A stretch of DNA of 64,000 nucleotides from Sphingomonas oligoaromativorans. Lineage in GTDB: Bacteria > Pseudomonadota > Alphaproteobacteria > Sphingomonadales > Sphingomonadaceae. A program made the position numbers and the translations under genes. The stretch is from the NCBI RefSeq assembly GCF_011762195.1, contig NZ_JAASQK010000004.1, positions 124,001 through 188,000 of the forward strand. Reading direction: 5' to 3'. The notes below the pieces were generated by a model that was not told the origin of the DNA, did not search any database, and was given only the letters and a program-made list of their open reading frames with translations. Of this stretch, positions 17,227 to 25,232 are shown one piece after another; within the stretch, counting starts at the first letter, position 1, and the number at the start of each line of letters is the position of its first letter.

Positions 17227-17346
17227 TCAGGCAGCCGCCGGACCGACCGCGGCGGCCAGACAGACGATGCTGGCGGCGGCCGTCGCGAAAAGGGTGACGA
17301 GCGCGGTGGCGATCCGGCTGCTCACGATAACGTCGAAGTGAACCAT
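17227..17346 (-). CDS. Candidate 39-residue membrane peptide, first gene of the psp operon
   Basis: A short frame too small for normal gene calling. It starts at ATG 17346 behind a GGAG ribosome site (GGAGAAGCATC before the ATG). It begins MVHFDVIVSSRIATALVTLF and continues with an Ala-rich hydrophobic stretch (ATAAASIVCLAAAVG) to a TGA at 17227. About 25 residues could span the membrane. It lies between the sigma-54 promoter (17402-17417) and pspA, 68 bases upstream of the latter. I know no named counterpart. Codon usage matches the genome, but translation is unproven. Confidence 0.5.
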   Translation of the reverse strand: MVHFDVIVSSRIATALVTLFATAAASIVCLAAAVGPAAA

Positions 17347-17401
17347 GATGCTTCTCCAACCTGATCCCGTGAACCGCGCTCGGCGGTGACGTGAAGATCA
17401 A

Positions 17402-17417
17402 TGCAGGAGCCGTGCCA
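17402..17417 (-). promoter_or_regulatory. Sigma-54 promoter of the psp operon
   Basis: Read on the minus strand: TGGCACGGCTCCTGCA. It matches the consensus TGGCACG-N4-TTGC at all positions except one, with the GG and GC at the required spacing. Transcription should start near 17391, about 45 bases before the small ORF at 17346. PspF, the matching sigma-54 activator, is encoded divergently. Confidence 0.85.
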
Positions 17418-17484
17418 ATTCCATAAGTCCCCATTTCCGGGCGTTTCGGGTGTATCGCGCAAATAATACGCCGTGTGGGGCTTG

Positions 17485-17508
17485 CCAAACTTTGGTGAAT
17501 TGCACCAA
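17485..17508. promoter_or_regulatory. Probable PspF upstream activator site
   Basis: Two overlapping palindromes: CCAAACTTTGG at 17485-17495 and TTGGTG-AATTG-CACCAA at 17492-17508, the latter with perfect 6-base arms. They lie about 100 bases upstream of the predicted psp start site, the normal distance for a sigma-54 activator, and just before the pspF start. By analogy with E. coli, binding there could also repress pspF. Confidence 0.6.
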
Positions 17509-17518
17509 CTTCGCGGTC

Positions 17519-18544
17519 ATGGATCGCGACATCAAATTCATCGGCGAATCGACCGCCTTCCTCGATGCGATCGAACGCGCCAGTCGGGCCGCCGGGCTCA
17601 ACCGTCCGGTGCTGGTGATCGGCGAGCGGGGCACCGGCAAGGAGCTGATCGCCGAGCGCCTCCACCACCTGTCGCCGCGCTGGTCCGGCCCGCTGGTGAC
17701 GCTCAACTGCGCGGCGCTGCCCGAGACGTTGATCGAGGCGGAATTGTTCGGCCATGAGGCGGGCGCCTTCACCGGCGCCACCAAGGCGCGCGCGGGCCGC
17801 TTCGAGGAGGCGGACGGCGGCACGTTGTTCCTCGACGAGCTGGCGACGCTGTCGTCCGGCGCGCAGGAGCGGTTGCTGCGCGCGGTGGAATATGGCGAGG
17901 TCACGCGGATCGGCTCCTCGCGTCCCGTGCGGGTGGACGTCCGCATCGTGGCGGCCACCAACGAGCATCTGCCCTCGCTGGTCGATGCAGGGCGGTTCCG
18001 CGCCGATCTGCTCGATCGCCTCTCCTTCGAGGTGGTGACCTTGCCGCCGCTGCGTCATCGCGAGGGGGATGTGCCGGTGCTGGTCGATTATTTCGGGCAG
18101 CGCATGGCCTTCGAGCTGGGCTGGACCGACTGGAAGGGGTTTTCGCCCAAGGCGCTGGCGACGCTGGTCGGCTACGAATGGCCGGGCAACGTCCGCGAGC
18201 TGCGCAACGTGATCGAGCGTGCCGTCTATCGCTGGGACGAGCCCGCCAGGCCGATCGACGCGATCGAGTTCGATCCTTTCGCCTCGCCCTGGCGCCCGCA
18301 GGGGCAGGCGGCGCGGCCGGCGATGACGGCGGAGCCGCGCCCGGCGCAGACGGTGGTGGTCGAGGAGGCTGAGGTCGGCGATTTCCGCGCCGCCTGCGAC
18401 GCCTATGAGAAGAAGCTGCTGGAAGCCGCGCTCAAGCGCTGCCGCTTCAACCAGCGGACCACGGCGGCGGCGCTGGCGCTCACCTATGACCAGCTTCGCC
18501 ATGCTTTGAGGCGTCATAATCTGCTCGATCGCACCGGCGCCTGA
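17519..18544 (+). CDS. pspF: Psp operon sigma-54-dependent activator PspF
   Basis: A 341-residue enhancer-binding AAA+ ATPase without an N-terminal regulatory domain, as in PspF. Walker A is GERGTGKE (residues 35-42), the sigma-54 contact loop GAFTGA is at 82-87, and Walker B is in GGTLFLDE (100-107). A Fis-type helix-turn-helix closes the protein (RTTAAALALTYDQLRHAL). It activates the divergent psp operon and is held inactive by PspA. The ATG at 17519 is preferred; the frame is open further upstream. Confidence 0.93.
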   Translation: MDRDIKFIGESTAFLDAIERASRAAGLNRPVLVIGERGTGKELIAERLHHLSPRWSGPLVTLNCAALPETLIEAELFGHEAGAFTGATKARAGRFEEADGGTLFLDELATLSSGAQERLLRAVEYGEVTRIGSSRPVRVDVRIVAATNEHLPSLVDAGRFRADLLDRLSFEVVTLPPLRHREGDVPVLVDYFGQRMAFELGWTDWKGFSPKALATLVGYEWPGNVRELRNVIERAVYRWDEPARPIDAIEFDPFASPWRPQGQAARPAMTAEPRPAQTVVVEEAEVGDFRAACDAYEKKLLEAALKRCRFNQRTTAAALALTYDQLRHALRRHNLLDRTGA

Positions 18545-18668
18545 GCCGGGGGCCGTCCGTTTCGCGTCCGTTCCATGAGAATGCTTCGCAACAGGCGTTT
18601 TCGCTGCACTTTTGGCGGGCGGAGGCGTTAGGGGAGCCAAACCGGATTCCCAACCAAGGAGACGCCTG

Positions 18669-19295
18669 ATGGCCTTCATCCTCCCCCCGCTTCCGTTCGA
18701 GAAGACCGCGCTCGACCCGATCATGTCGGCCGAGACCTTCGATTATCATCACGGCAAGCATCACAACGCTTATGTGCAGAAGGTCAATGGCTGGGAGGCC
18801 GAAAAGGGCCTCGCGGGCAAGACGCTGGTCGAAGTGACCAAGCTCGCCAAGGACAAGGGCGACAAGGGCCTGTTCAACAACGCCGCCCAGATCTGGAACC
18901 ACAGCTTCTTCTGGCAGTGCCTCGCGCCGGCCGGCTCGACCAAGCCGTCCGAGAAGCTCGCCAAGCTGATCGACGATTTCGGCGGCCAGGACGCCCTGAT
19001 CGCCAAGCTCAAGGAAGAGGCCGTCGGCCACTTCGCGAGCGGCTGGGCGTGGCTGGTGCTCGACGGCGGCGCGCTCAAGGTGACGTCGCTGCACGACGCC
19101 GACACCCCGGTGGTCTATGAGGGCATGAAGCCGCTGCTCACGCTCGATGTGTGGGAACACGCCTATTACATCGACTATCGCAACGCCCGCCCGGACTTCG
19201 CCGAGAAGGTGCTGAAGAACGTCGTGAACTGGGACTTCGTGTCGCAGAACCTCGACGGCGAGGGCGTCAGCCGCGCCGATCAGCAGCCGGCCTGA
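18669..19295 (+). CDS. sodB: Superoxide dismutase (Fe type)
   Basis: A 208-residue Fe/Mn superoxide dismutase. Metal ligands are in the N-terminal FDYHHGKHHNAYV, in NHSFFWQCL, and in DVWEHAYYIDYRNARPDF. The residue pattern around the active site (AGWAWL-type block as SGWAWLVL, and FFWQC) fits the Fe subgroup, though metal choice cannot be proved from sequence. AAGGAG lies 7-9 bases before the ATG. It is monocistronic, ending at a strong hairpin. Confidence 0.93.
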   Translation: MAFILPPLPFEKTALDPIMSAETFDYHHGKHHNAYVQKVNGWEAEKGLAGKTLVEVTKLAKDKGDKGLFNNAAQIWNHSFFWQCLAPAGSTKPSEKLAKLIDDFGGQDALIAKLKEEAVGHFASGWAWLVLDGGALKVTSLHDADTPVVYEGMKPLLTLDVWEHAYYIDYRNARPDFAEKVLKNVVNWDFVSQNLDGEGVSRADQQPA

Positions 19296-19341
19296 GCCGG
19301 TCGCAAATACGGCCCTCTCCGTAAGGGGAGGGCCGGACAGG

Positions 19342-19380
19342 AGCCCGCGCGAGCCTCACCGCTCGCGCGGGCTTCCTTCA
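19342..19380. terminator. Bidirectional terminator between sodB and yciB
   Basis: AGCCCGCGCGAG (19342-19353) pairs perfectly with CTCGCGCGGGCT (19362-19373) around an eight-base loop, followed by TCCTTCATTCCT. A second hairpin (GGCCCTCTCC/GGGGAGGGCC, 19311-19334, one mismatch) precedes it. The two convergent genes end on either side. Confidence 0.8.
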
Positions 19381-20001
19381 TTCCTCGGGCGGACAGTCGG
19401 CGATGGCCGCCATGGCGCTCTCGCCGAGGCCATGCTTCATCAACATCGGGATGTTGGCGAGCGCGAAGAGCATCGTCGCCGGGATCGCGCCCCATAGCTT
19501 GTAGCCGACCCACACGCCCGTGCTGAAATTCCGCCAGACGATCTCGTTGGCGACGGCCATCACGACGAAGAACAACGCCCAGTTCCGCGACAGGATCACC
19601 CAGCCGCGCTCGTTCAGCCCCGGATAGGCGTTGCCCAGCGCGAGGCGGAGCGTCGGCTTGCCGGTGAAGAGGCCGAAGAAGAGGATGCCCGACACCATCA
19701 GGTAATAGAGCGTCGGCTTGATCTTGATGATCCAGTCCTTGTGCAGCCAGATGGTGAGGCCGCCGAGGATCAGCACCATGGCGCTCGAAAACCACTGCAT
19801 CGGGGAGATGCGGCCGAAGCGCACCAGCGAGATGAGCATCGCCGCCCCCGTCGCCGCCATGAAGATGCCGGTCGACGCATAGATATTCTTCGCCGTCAGC
19901 GAATAGGCGACGAAATAGACGACCAGCGGCCCCAGATCGAGCGCGAGGCGCAGCATCGGTCCGGCTTCCGGCTTCGCGGCGGCGGCGGTGGTGGTGGTCA
20001 A
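19378..20001 (-). CDS. yciB: YciB/IspZ-family inner-membrane septation protein
   Basis: A 207-residue protein with about five membrane helices; LRLALDLGPLVVYFVAY, TGIFMAATGAA and FGLFTGKPTLRLALGNAYPG are family landmarks. YciB is linked to cell-envelope synthesis at division. Start choice: a TTG at 20001 sits behind a strong GAGAGGA ribosome site and gives the family N-terminus. An ATG at 20040 in frame would add 13 Arg-rich residues with a weaker site. It is 128 bases downstream of ftsY. Confidence 0.85.
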   Translation of the reverse strand: MTTTTAAAAKPEAGPMLRLALDLGPLVVYFVAYSLTAKNIYASTGIFMAATGAAMLISLVRFGRISPMQWFSSAMVLILGGLTIWLHKDWIIKIKPTLYYLMVSGILFFGLFTGKPTLRLALGNAYPGLNERGWVILSRNWALFFVVMAVANEIVWRNFSTGVWVGYKLWGAIPATMLFALANIPMLMKHGLGESAMAAIADCPPEE

Positions 20002-20129
20002 CTCGATCCTCTCGTCTCTTGCCCGTGCCAGTCGGGCCATTCCGTCACTATAGCGGAAATCGCCCTGACGGTTGATGAACGCTTCGGCGGGATGGATATC
20101 CCCCGCGATGGCGCGCGGGGAAATGTGGC

Positions 20130-21071
20130 TTAGTCCACCCGATCCTTGGAACGGGCGATGAGGCTCGCCACCTCGTCGGGATCGAAGGGGCGGAAGTCGT
20201 CGAGCGTCTCGCCCACGCCGATGGCATGGATGGGCAGGCCGAACTTCTCCGCCGCCGCGACGAGGACGCCCCCCTTGGCGGTGCCGTCGAGCTTGGTCAT
20301 GACGAGGCCGGTGACGCCGGCTTCCTTGCCGAACACCTCGATCTGGTTGAGCGCGTTCTGGCCGGTGGTGGCGTCGAGCACCAGCACCACATCGTGCGGC
20401 GCGGCGGGATTGAGACGGCCGAGCACGCGGCGGATCTTGGACAGTTCGTCCATCAGGCCCGCCTTGTTCTGGAGGCGGCCGGCGGTGTCGACGATCAGCA
20501 CGTCGGTGCCGATCGCGGTGCCCTGCTTCACGCCTTCCCAGACGAGGCTGGCGGCGTCCCCGCCTTCGGCGCCGGAGATGATCGGAACGCCGATACGATC
20601 CGCCCACACCTTGAGCTGGCCGATCGCCGCCGCGCGGAAGGTGTCGCCCGCGACGAGCATCACCTGATAGTCCTGCTCCTGGAGCAGATGGGCGAGCTTG
20701 GCGATGGTGGTCGTCTTGCCCGATCCGTTGACGCCGATGACGAGGATCACCTGCGGACGCGGGAAGGCCTCGATCTCCAGCGGCTTGGCGACGGGGCGGA
20801 GGATCTTGGCCACTTCCTCGGCGACGATGGCGCGCAAGGCGGCCTCGTCGAGACCCTTCTCGTAGCGCTCGTCCTCCAGGCGGGCGCGGACGCGGGCGGC
20901 CGTCGTCGGGCCGAGGTCGGACGCGATCAGCGCCTCCTCGATCTCGTCCAAAGTCTCGCGATCGAGCTTCTCCTTGGTGAAGAGGCTCTGGAGATTGTCG
21001 CCCAGCCGTTCGGACGTGCGGCGGAAGCCGGCGACCAGCTTCTCATGCCATGCGCTAGGGGTGTCGCTCAC
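20130..21071 (-). CDS. ftsY: Signal recognition particle receptor FtsY
   Basis: A 313-residue SRP GTPase that docks ribosome-SRP complexes at the membrane. The N domain is at about residues 10-95. The G domain has GVNGSGKTTTIAKLA (G1), DTFRAAAIGQLKVW, DTAGRLQNK (G3) and TKLDGTAKGG (G4). The acidic N-terminal A domain is very short, as in many alphaproteobacteria. A GTG start at 21071 overlaps the mtaB stop (GTGA). It belongs to a dapF-mtaB-ftsY operon. Confidence 0.94.
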   Translation of the reverse strand: MSDTPSAWHEKLVAGFRRTSERLGDNLQSLFTKEKLDRETLDEIEEALIASDLGPTTAARVRARLEDERYEKGLDEAALRAIVAEEVAKILRPVAKPLEIEAFPRPQVILVIGVNGSGKTTTIAKLAHLLQEQDYQVMLVAGDTFRAAAIGQLKVWADRIGVPIISGAEGGDAASLVWEGVKQGTAIGTDVLIVDTAGRLQNKAGLMDELSKIRRVLGRLNPAAPHDVVLVLDATTGQNALNQIEVFGKEAGVTGLVMTKLDGTAKGGVLVAAAEKFGLPIHAIGVGETLDDFRPFDPDEVASLIARSKDRVD

Positions 21072-22465
21072 AGGGTCTCTCCGACCAGCATTCCGTCCTC
21101 GATATGGGTCATGTGCAGGGTGACGACATCGCCGATGACGACGCCGTTGGTGGGTGTGCCGCGCTTGGCCGCGCCGGAGGCAAGGCGGGCGGGGGCGTAG
21201 TTCCCGGCATGACCGCGGCCGCTCAGGCCCTCGACCAGCACGGATTGGGTGGTGCCGACCAGCGTCTCCAGCCAGCGCGCGCGGCGGGCGTCGGCGGTTT
21301 CGCGCAGGCGCCTGGCACGGGCGCGGACGGTGGCGGTGTCGAGCTGCGGCATCTTCGCGGCGGGCGTGCCGGCGCGGGGCGAGAAGGGGAAGATATGCCC
21401 CATCACAATGTCGCAATCGTCGAGCAGTTTCAGCGTGTTGCCCGCCATCTCCTCCGTCTCGGTCGGGAAGCCGGCGATGAGGTCCGCGCCGATCGCGATG
21501 TCGGGTCGGGCGGCCTTGAGGCGCTCGACCATCGCGACCGACTGGGCGCGGCTGTGGCGGCGCTTCATGCGTTTGAGGATGAGGTCGTCGCCCGACTGGA
21601 GCGAGAGGTGGAGATGCGGCTGGATGCGCGTCTCCTGCGTCACCAGCTCGAACAGGCGCTCGTCGATCTCGACGGAGTCGAGCGAGGAGAGGCGGAGGCG
21701 GTTGAGGCCCGGCACCAGCTTCAGGATGCGCTCGATCAGCATCCCCAGCGACTGATCGCCGGGCAGGTCCGGGCCATAGCTGGTGGTGTCGACGCCGGTG
21801 AGGACGACCTCGTTATAGCCCTCATCCACCAACGCTTTGATCCGCTCGACCACCGCGCCGGCGGGGACGGAGCGGCTCGGGCCACGGCCGAAGGGGATGA
21901 TGCAGAAGGTGCAGCGATGGTCGCAGCCATTCTGCACCTCGACGAAGGCGCGGGCACGGTTGCGTTCGCCAAGGTCGGCGGGCGGCGCGGCCTCGTGGAG
22001 CGTCATGATGTCGGAGACGTGGATTTTGGTGCGTGTGTCGCCAGCGGGTTCGCCTTCGTCATCCCACCCCTTCTTCGTCACCCCGGCGAAGGCCGGGGTC
22101 CAGGGCTGCAAGCGTTGCGTTTCATGGCTCTGGATCCCGGCCTTCGCCGGGATGACGGAAGAGGGCGAAAGGAAGGCCGTCGCCTCGCGCTTCTCGCGGT
22201 TGCCGATGACGGCCGTCACCTCGGGCATCGCCGCGAAGGCATCGGGCTCGATCTGCGCCGCGCAGCCCGTCACGATAATGCGCGCATCGGGGCGGCGGCG
22301 ACGGGCACGGCGGATTTCCTGTCGGGCCTGCTTCACCGCCTCGGCCGTCACCGCGCAGCTATTGATGATGACGAGATCGTCCTGACCGGCCGCGAGCTGG
22401 CGCATCGCTTCGCTCTCGGTCGCGTTGAGCCGGCAGCCCAGCGTCAGGATCTCCGGGCCGTTCAC
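21068..22465 (-). CDS. mtaB: tRNA t6A37 methylthiotransferase MtaB, with in-frame repeat insertion
   Basis: A 465-residue radical-SAM enzyme that makes ms2t6A at tRNA position 37. The N-terminal UPF0004 domain has cysteines in LGCRLN, INSCAVT and VTGCAAQ; the radical-SAM site is CDHRCTFC. Residues about 99-142 are not MtaB sequence: they read SVIPAKAGIQ and TPAFAGVT, the translation of a palindromic repeat at 22076-22157, and explain the extra 40-odd residues over the usual length. The insert sits between the first two domains, probably a surface loop. It overlaps dapF and ftsY by four bases each. Confidence 0.93.
   Translation of the reverse strand: MNGPEILTLGCRLNATESEAMRQLAAGQDDLVIINSCAVTAEAVKQARQEIRRARRRRPDARIIVTGCAAQIEPDAFAAMPEVTAVIGNREKREATAFLSPSSVIPAKAGIQSHETQRLQPWTPAFAGVTKKGWDDEGEPAGDTRTKIHVSDIMTLHEAAPPADLGERNRARAFVEVQNGCDHRCTFCIIPFGRGPSRSVPAGAVVERIKALVDEGYNEVVLTGVDTTSYGPDLPGDQSLGMLIERILKLVPGLNRLRLSSLDSVEIDERLFELVTQETRIQPHLHLSLQSGDDLILKRMKRRHSRAQSVAMVERLKAARPDIAIGADLIAGFPTETEEMAGNTLKLLDDCDIVMGHIFPFSPRAGTPAAKMPQLDTATVRARARRLRETADARRARWLETLVGTTQSVLVEGLSGRGHAGNYAPARLASGAAKRGTPTNGVVIGDVVTLHMTHIEDGMLVGETL
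22076..22157. repeat. Palindromic interspersed repeat inside mtaB
   Basis: An 82-base imperfect palindrome. The left arm starts CGTCACCCCGGCGAAGGCCG and the right arm ends CCGGCCTTCGCCGGGATGACG-like sequence (last bases GGGATGACG). A related copy lies at 27820-27901. It is an interspersed palindrome of a kind common in sphingomonad and other alphaproteobacterial genomes. Here it is in frame and lacks stops in the mtaB frame. Confidence 0.8.
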
Positions 22466-23280
22466 GGGGCGAAGGCCTCCAGGTCGAGTTCGCCGGTGAA
22501 GACGTGGGTGGCGGGGCCGGTCATGCGGATATGGCCGCCGGGCTGCCAGTCGATCACGAGTTCGCCGCCCGGCAGCGCGACGGTGACGCCGCTGTCCACC
22601 CGGCCCGACTTGATCGCCGCGACGGCGGTGGCGCAGGCGCCCGTCCCGCAGGCGAGCGTCAGGCCCGCGCCACGCTCCCAGACGCGAAGCCGGATGCGGC
22701 TGCGGCTCTCGATGGTGGCGACGTTGACGTTGACGCGCTCGGGGAAGATCGGATCATGCTCGACGACCGGGCCGCTGGTCGCAAGGTCCAGCGCATCGGT
22801 GTCGGGCACGAAGAAGATGACGTGCGGGTTGCCGATGCTCAGCGCCATCGGCGGGGCGATCGGCTCTAGCCCGTCCCAGGCAAGCGGGAGGGCGCTCGTG
22901 TCCATGGGGTAGGCGAGCGGCACCGCGTCCCAGTCGAAGCGGGGCGCGCCCATGTCGACGCTGGCGCCGCCGGCGGTGAGTTCGCTGACGAGGATGCCGC
23001 CCAGCGTCTCGATGGTCGGCTGGCCGCCGAGCAGGCTCGCCACGCAGCGCGTCGCGTTGCCGCAGGCTTCGACCTCGCCGCCGTCATTGTTGAAGATCCG
23101 CATCCGGGCGGTGGCCGCGTCGGAGGGCTCGACGACAATGAGCTGGTCGCAGCCGACGCCGGTATGACGATCCGCGATCGCGCGGGCGCGCGCCGGGGTC
23201 ATGGTGAGAGCCTGCTCGCGGGCGTCGAACACGACGAAGTCGTTGCCGAGGCCGTGCATCTTGTGGAAACGGTGCGCCAT
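22462..23280 (-). CDS. dapF: Diaminopimelate epimerase
   Basis: A 272-residue enzyme converting LL- to meso-diaminopimelate for lysine and peptidoglycan. The two catalytic Cys are in VEACGNATRC and LTLACGTGAC. The N-terminus FHKMHGLGNDFVVFD is diagnostic. It heads a minus-strand operon with mtaB and ftsY, with overlapping stop and start codons. Confidence 0.95.
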   Translation of the reverse strand: MAHRFHKMHGLGNDFVVFDAREQALTMTPARARAIADRHTGVGCDQLIVVEPSDAATARMRIFNNDGGEVEACGNATRCVASLLGGQPTIETLGGILVSELTAGGASVDMGAPRFDWDAVPLAYPMDTSALPLAWDGLEPIAPPMALSIGNPHVIFFVPDTDALDLATSGPVVEHDPIFPERVNVNVATIESRSRIRLRVWERGAGLTLACGTGACATAVAAIKSGRVDSGVTVALPGGELVIDWQPGGHIRMTGPATHVFTGELDLEAFAP

Positions 23281-23325
23281 CGCGCGCGATCTAGGGAGTG
23301 TGCGCCCTCAAGTCCACACAAGCCG

Positions 23326-24975
23326 TCAGGCGCGGCGCGCGGAAAGGCCGTGGTCGTCGATCGGCTGCGATCCCCGCGCGGTCGGCAGCAGACCGCGCTC
23401 GGCCAGCATCCGGCGCGTGGCCGTCACCGTCATCGGCTTGCCGAAGTGCCAGCCCTGGCCCTTGTGGCAGCCCATGGCGCGCAGCCGGTCGCGGATGTCG
23501 CCATCCTCGATGCCCTCCGCCGTGATCGGCAGGTTGAGGCTCTCGCCGAGCTTCGAGATGGCGTTGACGATCGCGGCGGACTCCGGGTCTTTGTTGATTG
23601 AGGTGACGAAGCTGCGGTCGATCTTGATCCGGTCGAAGGGCAGCGCGCGCAGGTGCGCCAGCGACGAATAGCCGGTGCCGAAATCGTCGAGCGCGAGGCG
23701 GATGCCCTGGTTCTTCAGGCTGCCGACGATCGACTGCGCAAGCGGCAGGTTCTGGAACAGCGAGCTTTCGGTGATCTCGATCTCCAGCCGGTTGGCGGGG
23801 AAACCCGTCTCGACCAGCAGCTTGACGATCTTCTGCGCCAGCCACGGGTCGCGGAGCTGCGCCGGGGAGATGTTGACCGAAAGCGAGAGCGATGGCGACC
23901 AGTCGCGCCCCTCGATGAAGGCGCGGCGCATCACGGCGATCGAAAGCTCGCTGATGAGGCCGCATTCCTCGGCGACGGGGATGAAATTGTCCGGCGCGAT
24001 CACGCCGCGCGTCGGATGCTCCCAGCGGGCCAATACCTCGAAGCCGAGCAGCGCATTCGTCTCCAGATCGACCTGCGGCTCGTAATAGGGGACGAACTGG
24101 CCGATCGGGATGCCTTCGCGCAGGCCGGCCTCGATCATGTTGCGGGAGATCAACTCGCGCTCCATCGAGGTATCGAACCATGCATGGCGGCCGCGGCCGG
24201 AGCCCTTGGCCGCCTGCATCGCGATATTGGCGCGGCGGAGCAGCGCTTCCACCGTCTGGCAATCCTCGTCGGAGCGGGCGATGCCGATCGACGCGCCGAT
24301 ATGCGCGGTGACGCCGCGCGCGATCAGCGGCTGGGCGAGCGCGCTCACGATATAGTCCGCGATCGAATCGATGGCGCCGGCATGGCGCGGATCGAAGGGC
24401 AGGAGGGCGGCGAACTCGTCGCCGTCGAGCCGGCCGGCCACGGCGGATGCGGGCAGCGCGCGACGGATGATGTCCGTCGCGGCGCGCAGCACCGTGTCGC
24501 CGGCGAGATGGCCATGGACTTCGTTCACGGCCTTGAAATGGTCGAGATCGATGGTGAGCAGCGCGGTCGCCTTGCCCTGCCGGCGGGCCTGCGTAATCAG
24601 GGCTTCGCCGTCCGATGCCATGGCGCGGCGGTTGAGGAAGCCGGTCAGCTCGTCGATGCGCGCCAGCGTCATGGCGCGGGCGGCCGCGAGATCGTGCTGG
24701 GTGGTGGCGGCGGCGAGATCGCGATAGCGGCGCCAGCCGAACAGGATCAGCGCGAGATTGAGGAGCAGGCCCGACAGCAGCAGCCGGTCGCCGGCCGCCA
24801 GTTGGGTGGCATCGTTGCCATGGCCCAGCAGCCGCTGGGCGAACCCGATGAAGCGCCAGCCGCTCAGCACCAGCACCAGTATCGCGGCGACCAGCACGCC
24901 ACCCACCACAAGATCGCGGCGCGCGCGGATCATGGCCCCGTCGGCGCTGTGCAGTTCGCCCTGTTGATCCGACAT
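23326..24975 (-). CDS. Membrane GGDEF/EAL protein (cyclic-di-GMP turnover), degenerate GGDEF
   Basis: A 549-residue protein. Two membrane helices (about residues 20-38 and 65-83) are followed by a GGDEF domain (about 110-270) and an EAL domain (about 285-535). The cyclase signature reads RLDGDEF instead of RxGGDEF, so cyclase activity is doubtful. The EAL domain keeps EVLARW, the SVNIS Asn, the EITES Glu, DDFGTGYSS and KIDRSF, so it looks like an active c-di-GMP phosphodiesterase. The start at 24975 has an AGGAAAG site; a longer ATG at 25010 is possible. Confidence 0.88.
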   Translation of the reverse strand: MSDQQGELHSADGAMIRARRDLVVGGVLVAAILVLVLSGWRFIGFAQRLLGHGNDATQLAAGDRLLLSGLLLNLALILFGWRRYRDLAAATTQHDLAAARAMTLARIDELTGFLNRRAMASDGEALITQARRQGKATALLTIDLDHFKAVNEVHGHLAGDTVLRAATDIIRRALPASAVAGRLDGDEFAALLPFDPRHAGAIDSIADYIVSALAQPLIARGVTAHIGASIGIARSDEDCQTVEALLRRANIAMQAAKGSGRGRHAWFDTSMERELISRNMIEAGLREGIPIGQFVPYYEPQVDLETNALLGFEVLARWEHPTRGVIAPDNFIPVAEECGLISELSIAVMRRAFIEGRDWSPSLSLSVNISPAQLRDPWLAQKIVKLLVETGFPANRLEIEITESSLFQNLPLAQSIVGSLKNQGIRLALDDFGTGYSSLAHLRALPFDRIKIDRSFVTSINKDPESAAIVNAISKLGESLNLPITAEGIEDGDIRDRLRAMGCHKGQGWHFGKPMTVTATRRMLAERGLLPTARGSQPIDDHGLSARRA

Positions 24976-25232
24976 TGAGGCCACTTTCCTTTTCCGGCAG
25001 CCCGTCATGCGACCAAAGGGTATAGAAGCGGTAAAGGCGGAAGGCCGTTCGCCGCGCTTCGACTTGCCTTCGGGGAGGGCTTCGTCTATCGGGCCGGCCA
25101 TCGTTCCGTGACGAACGTGATGGCTCCAAGCACGCGGCTCAGAAGTCGGGTGTACGCCGGCCGGCGAGTTTCGCCCGCCGGCGCTTCGTGCGTTGGGCTG
25201 TCGCGAATCGTTCGGCAAAGGAGTTTGGGCGC

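Noticed and set aside
17159-18724. Upstream extension of the pspA frame to a 747-residue protein.
   Set aside because: It runs over pspF on the other strand, has no PspA-like or other recognisable sequence, and the true PspA N-terminus starts at 17158.
22037-22185. The extra segment in mtaB as a frameshift or pseudogene sign.
   Set aside because: Both flanks stay in the same frame, there is no stop, and all catalytic motifs are present, so it is an in-frame insertion.
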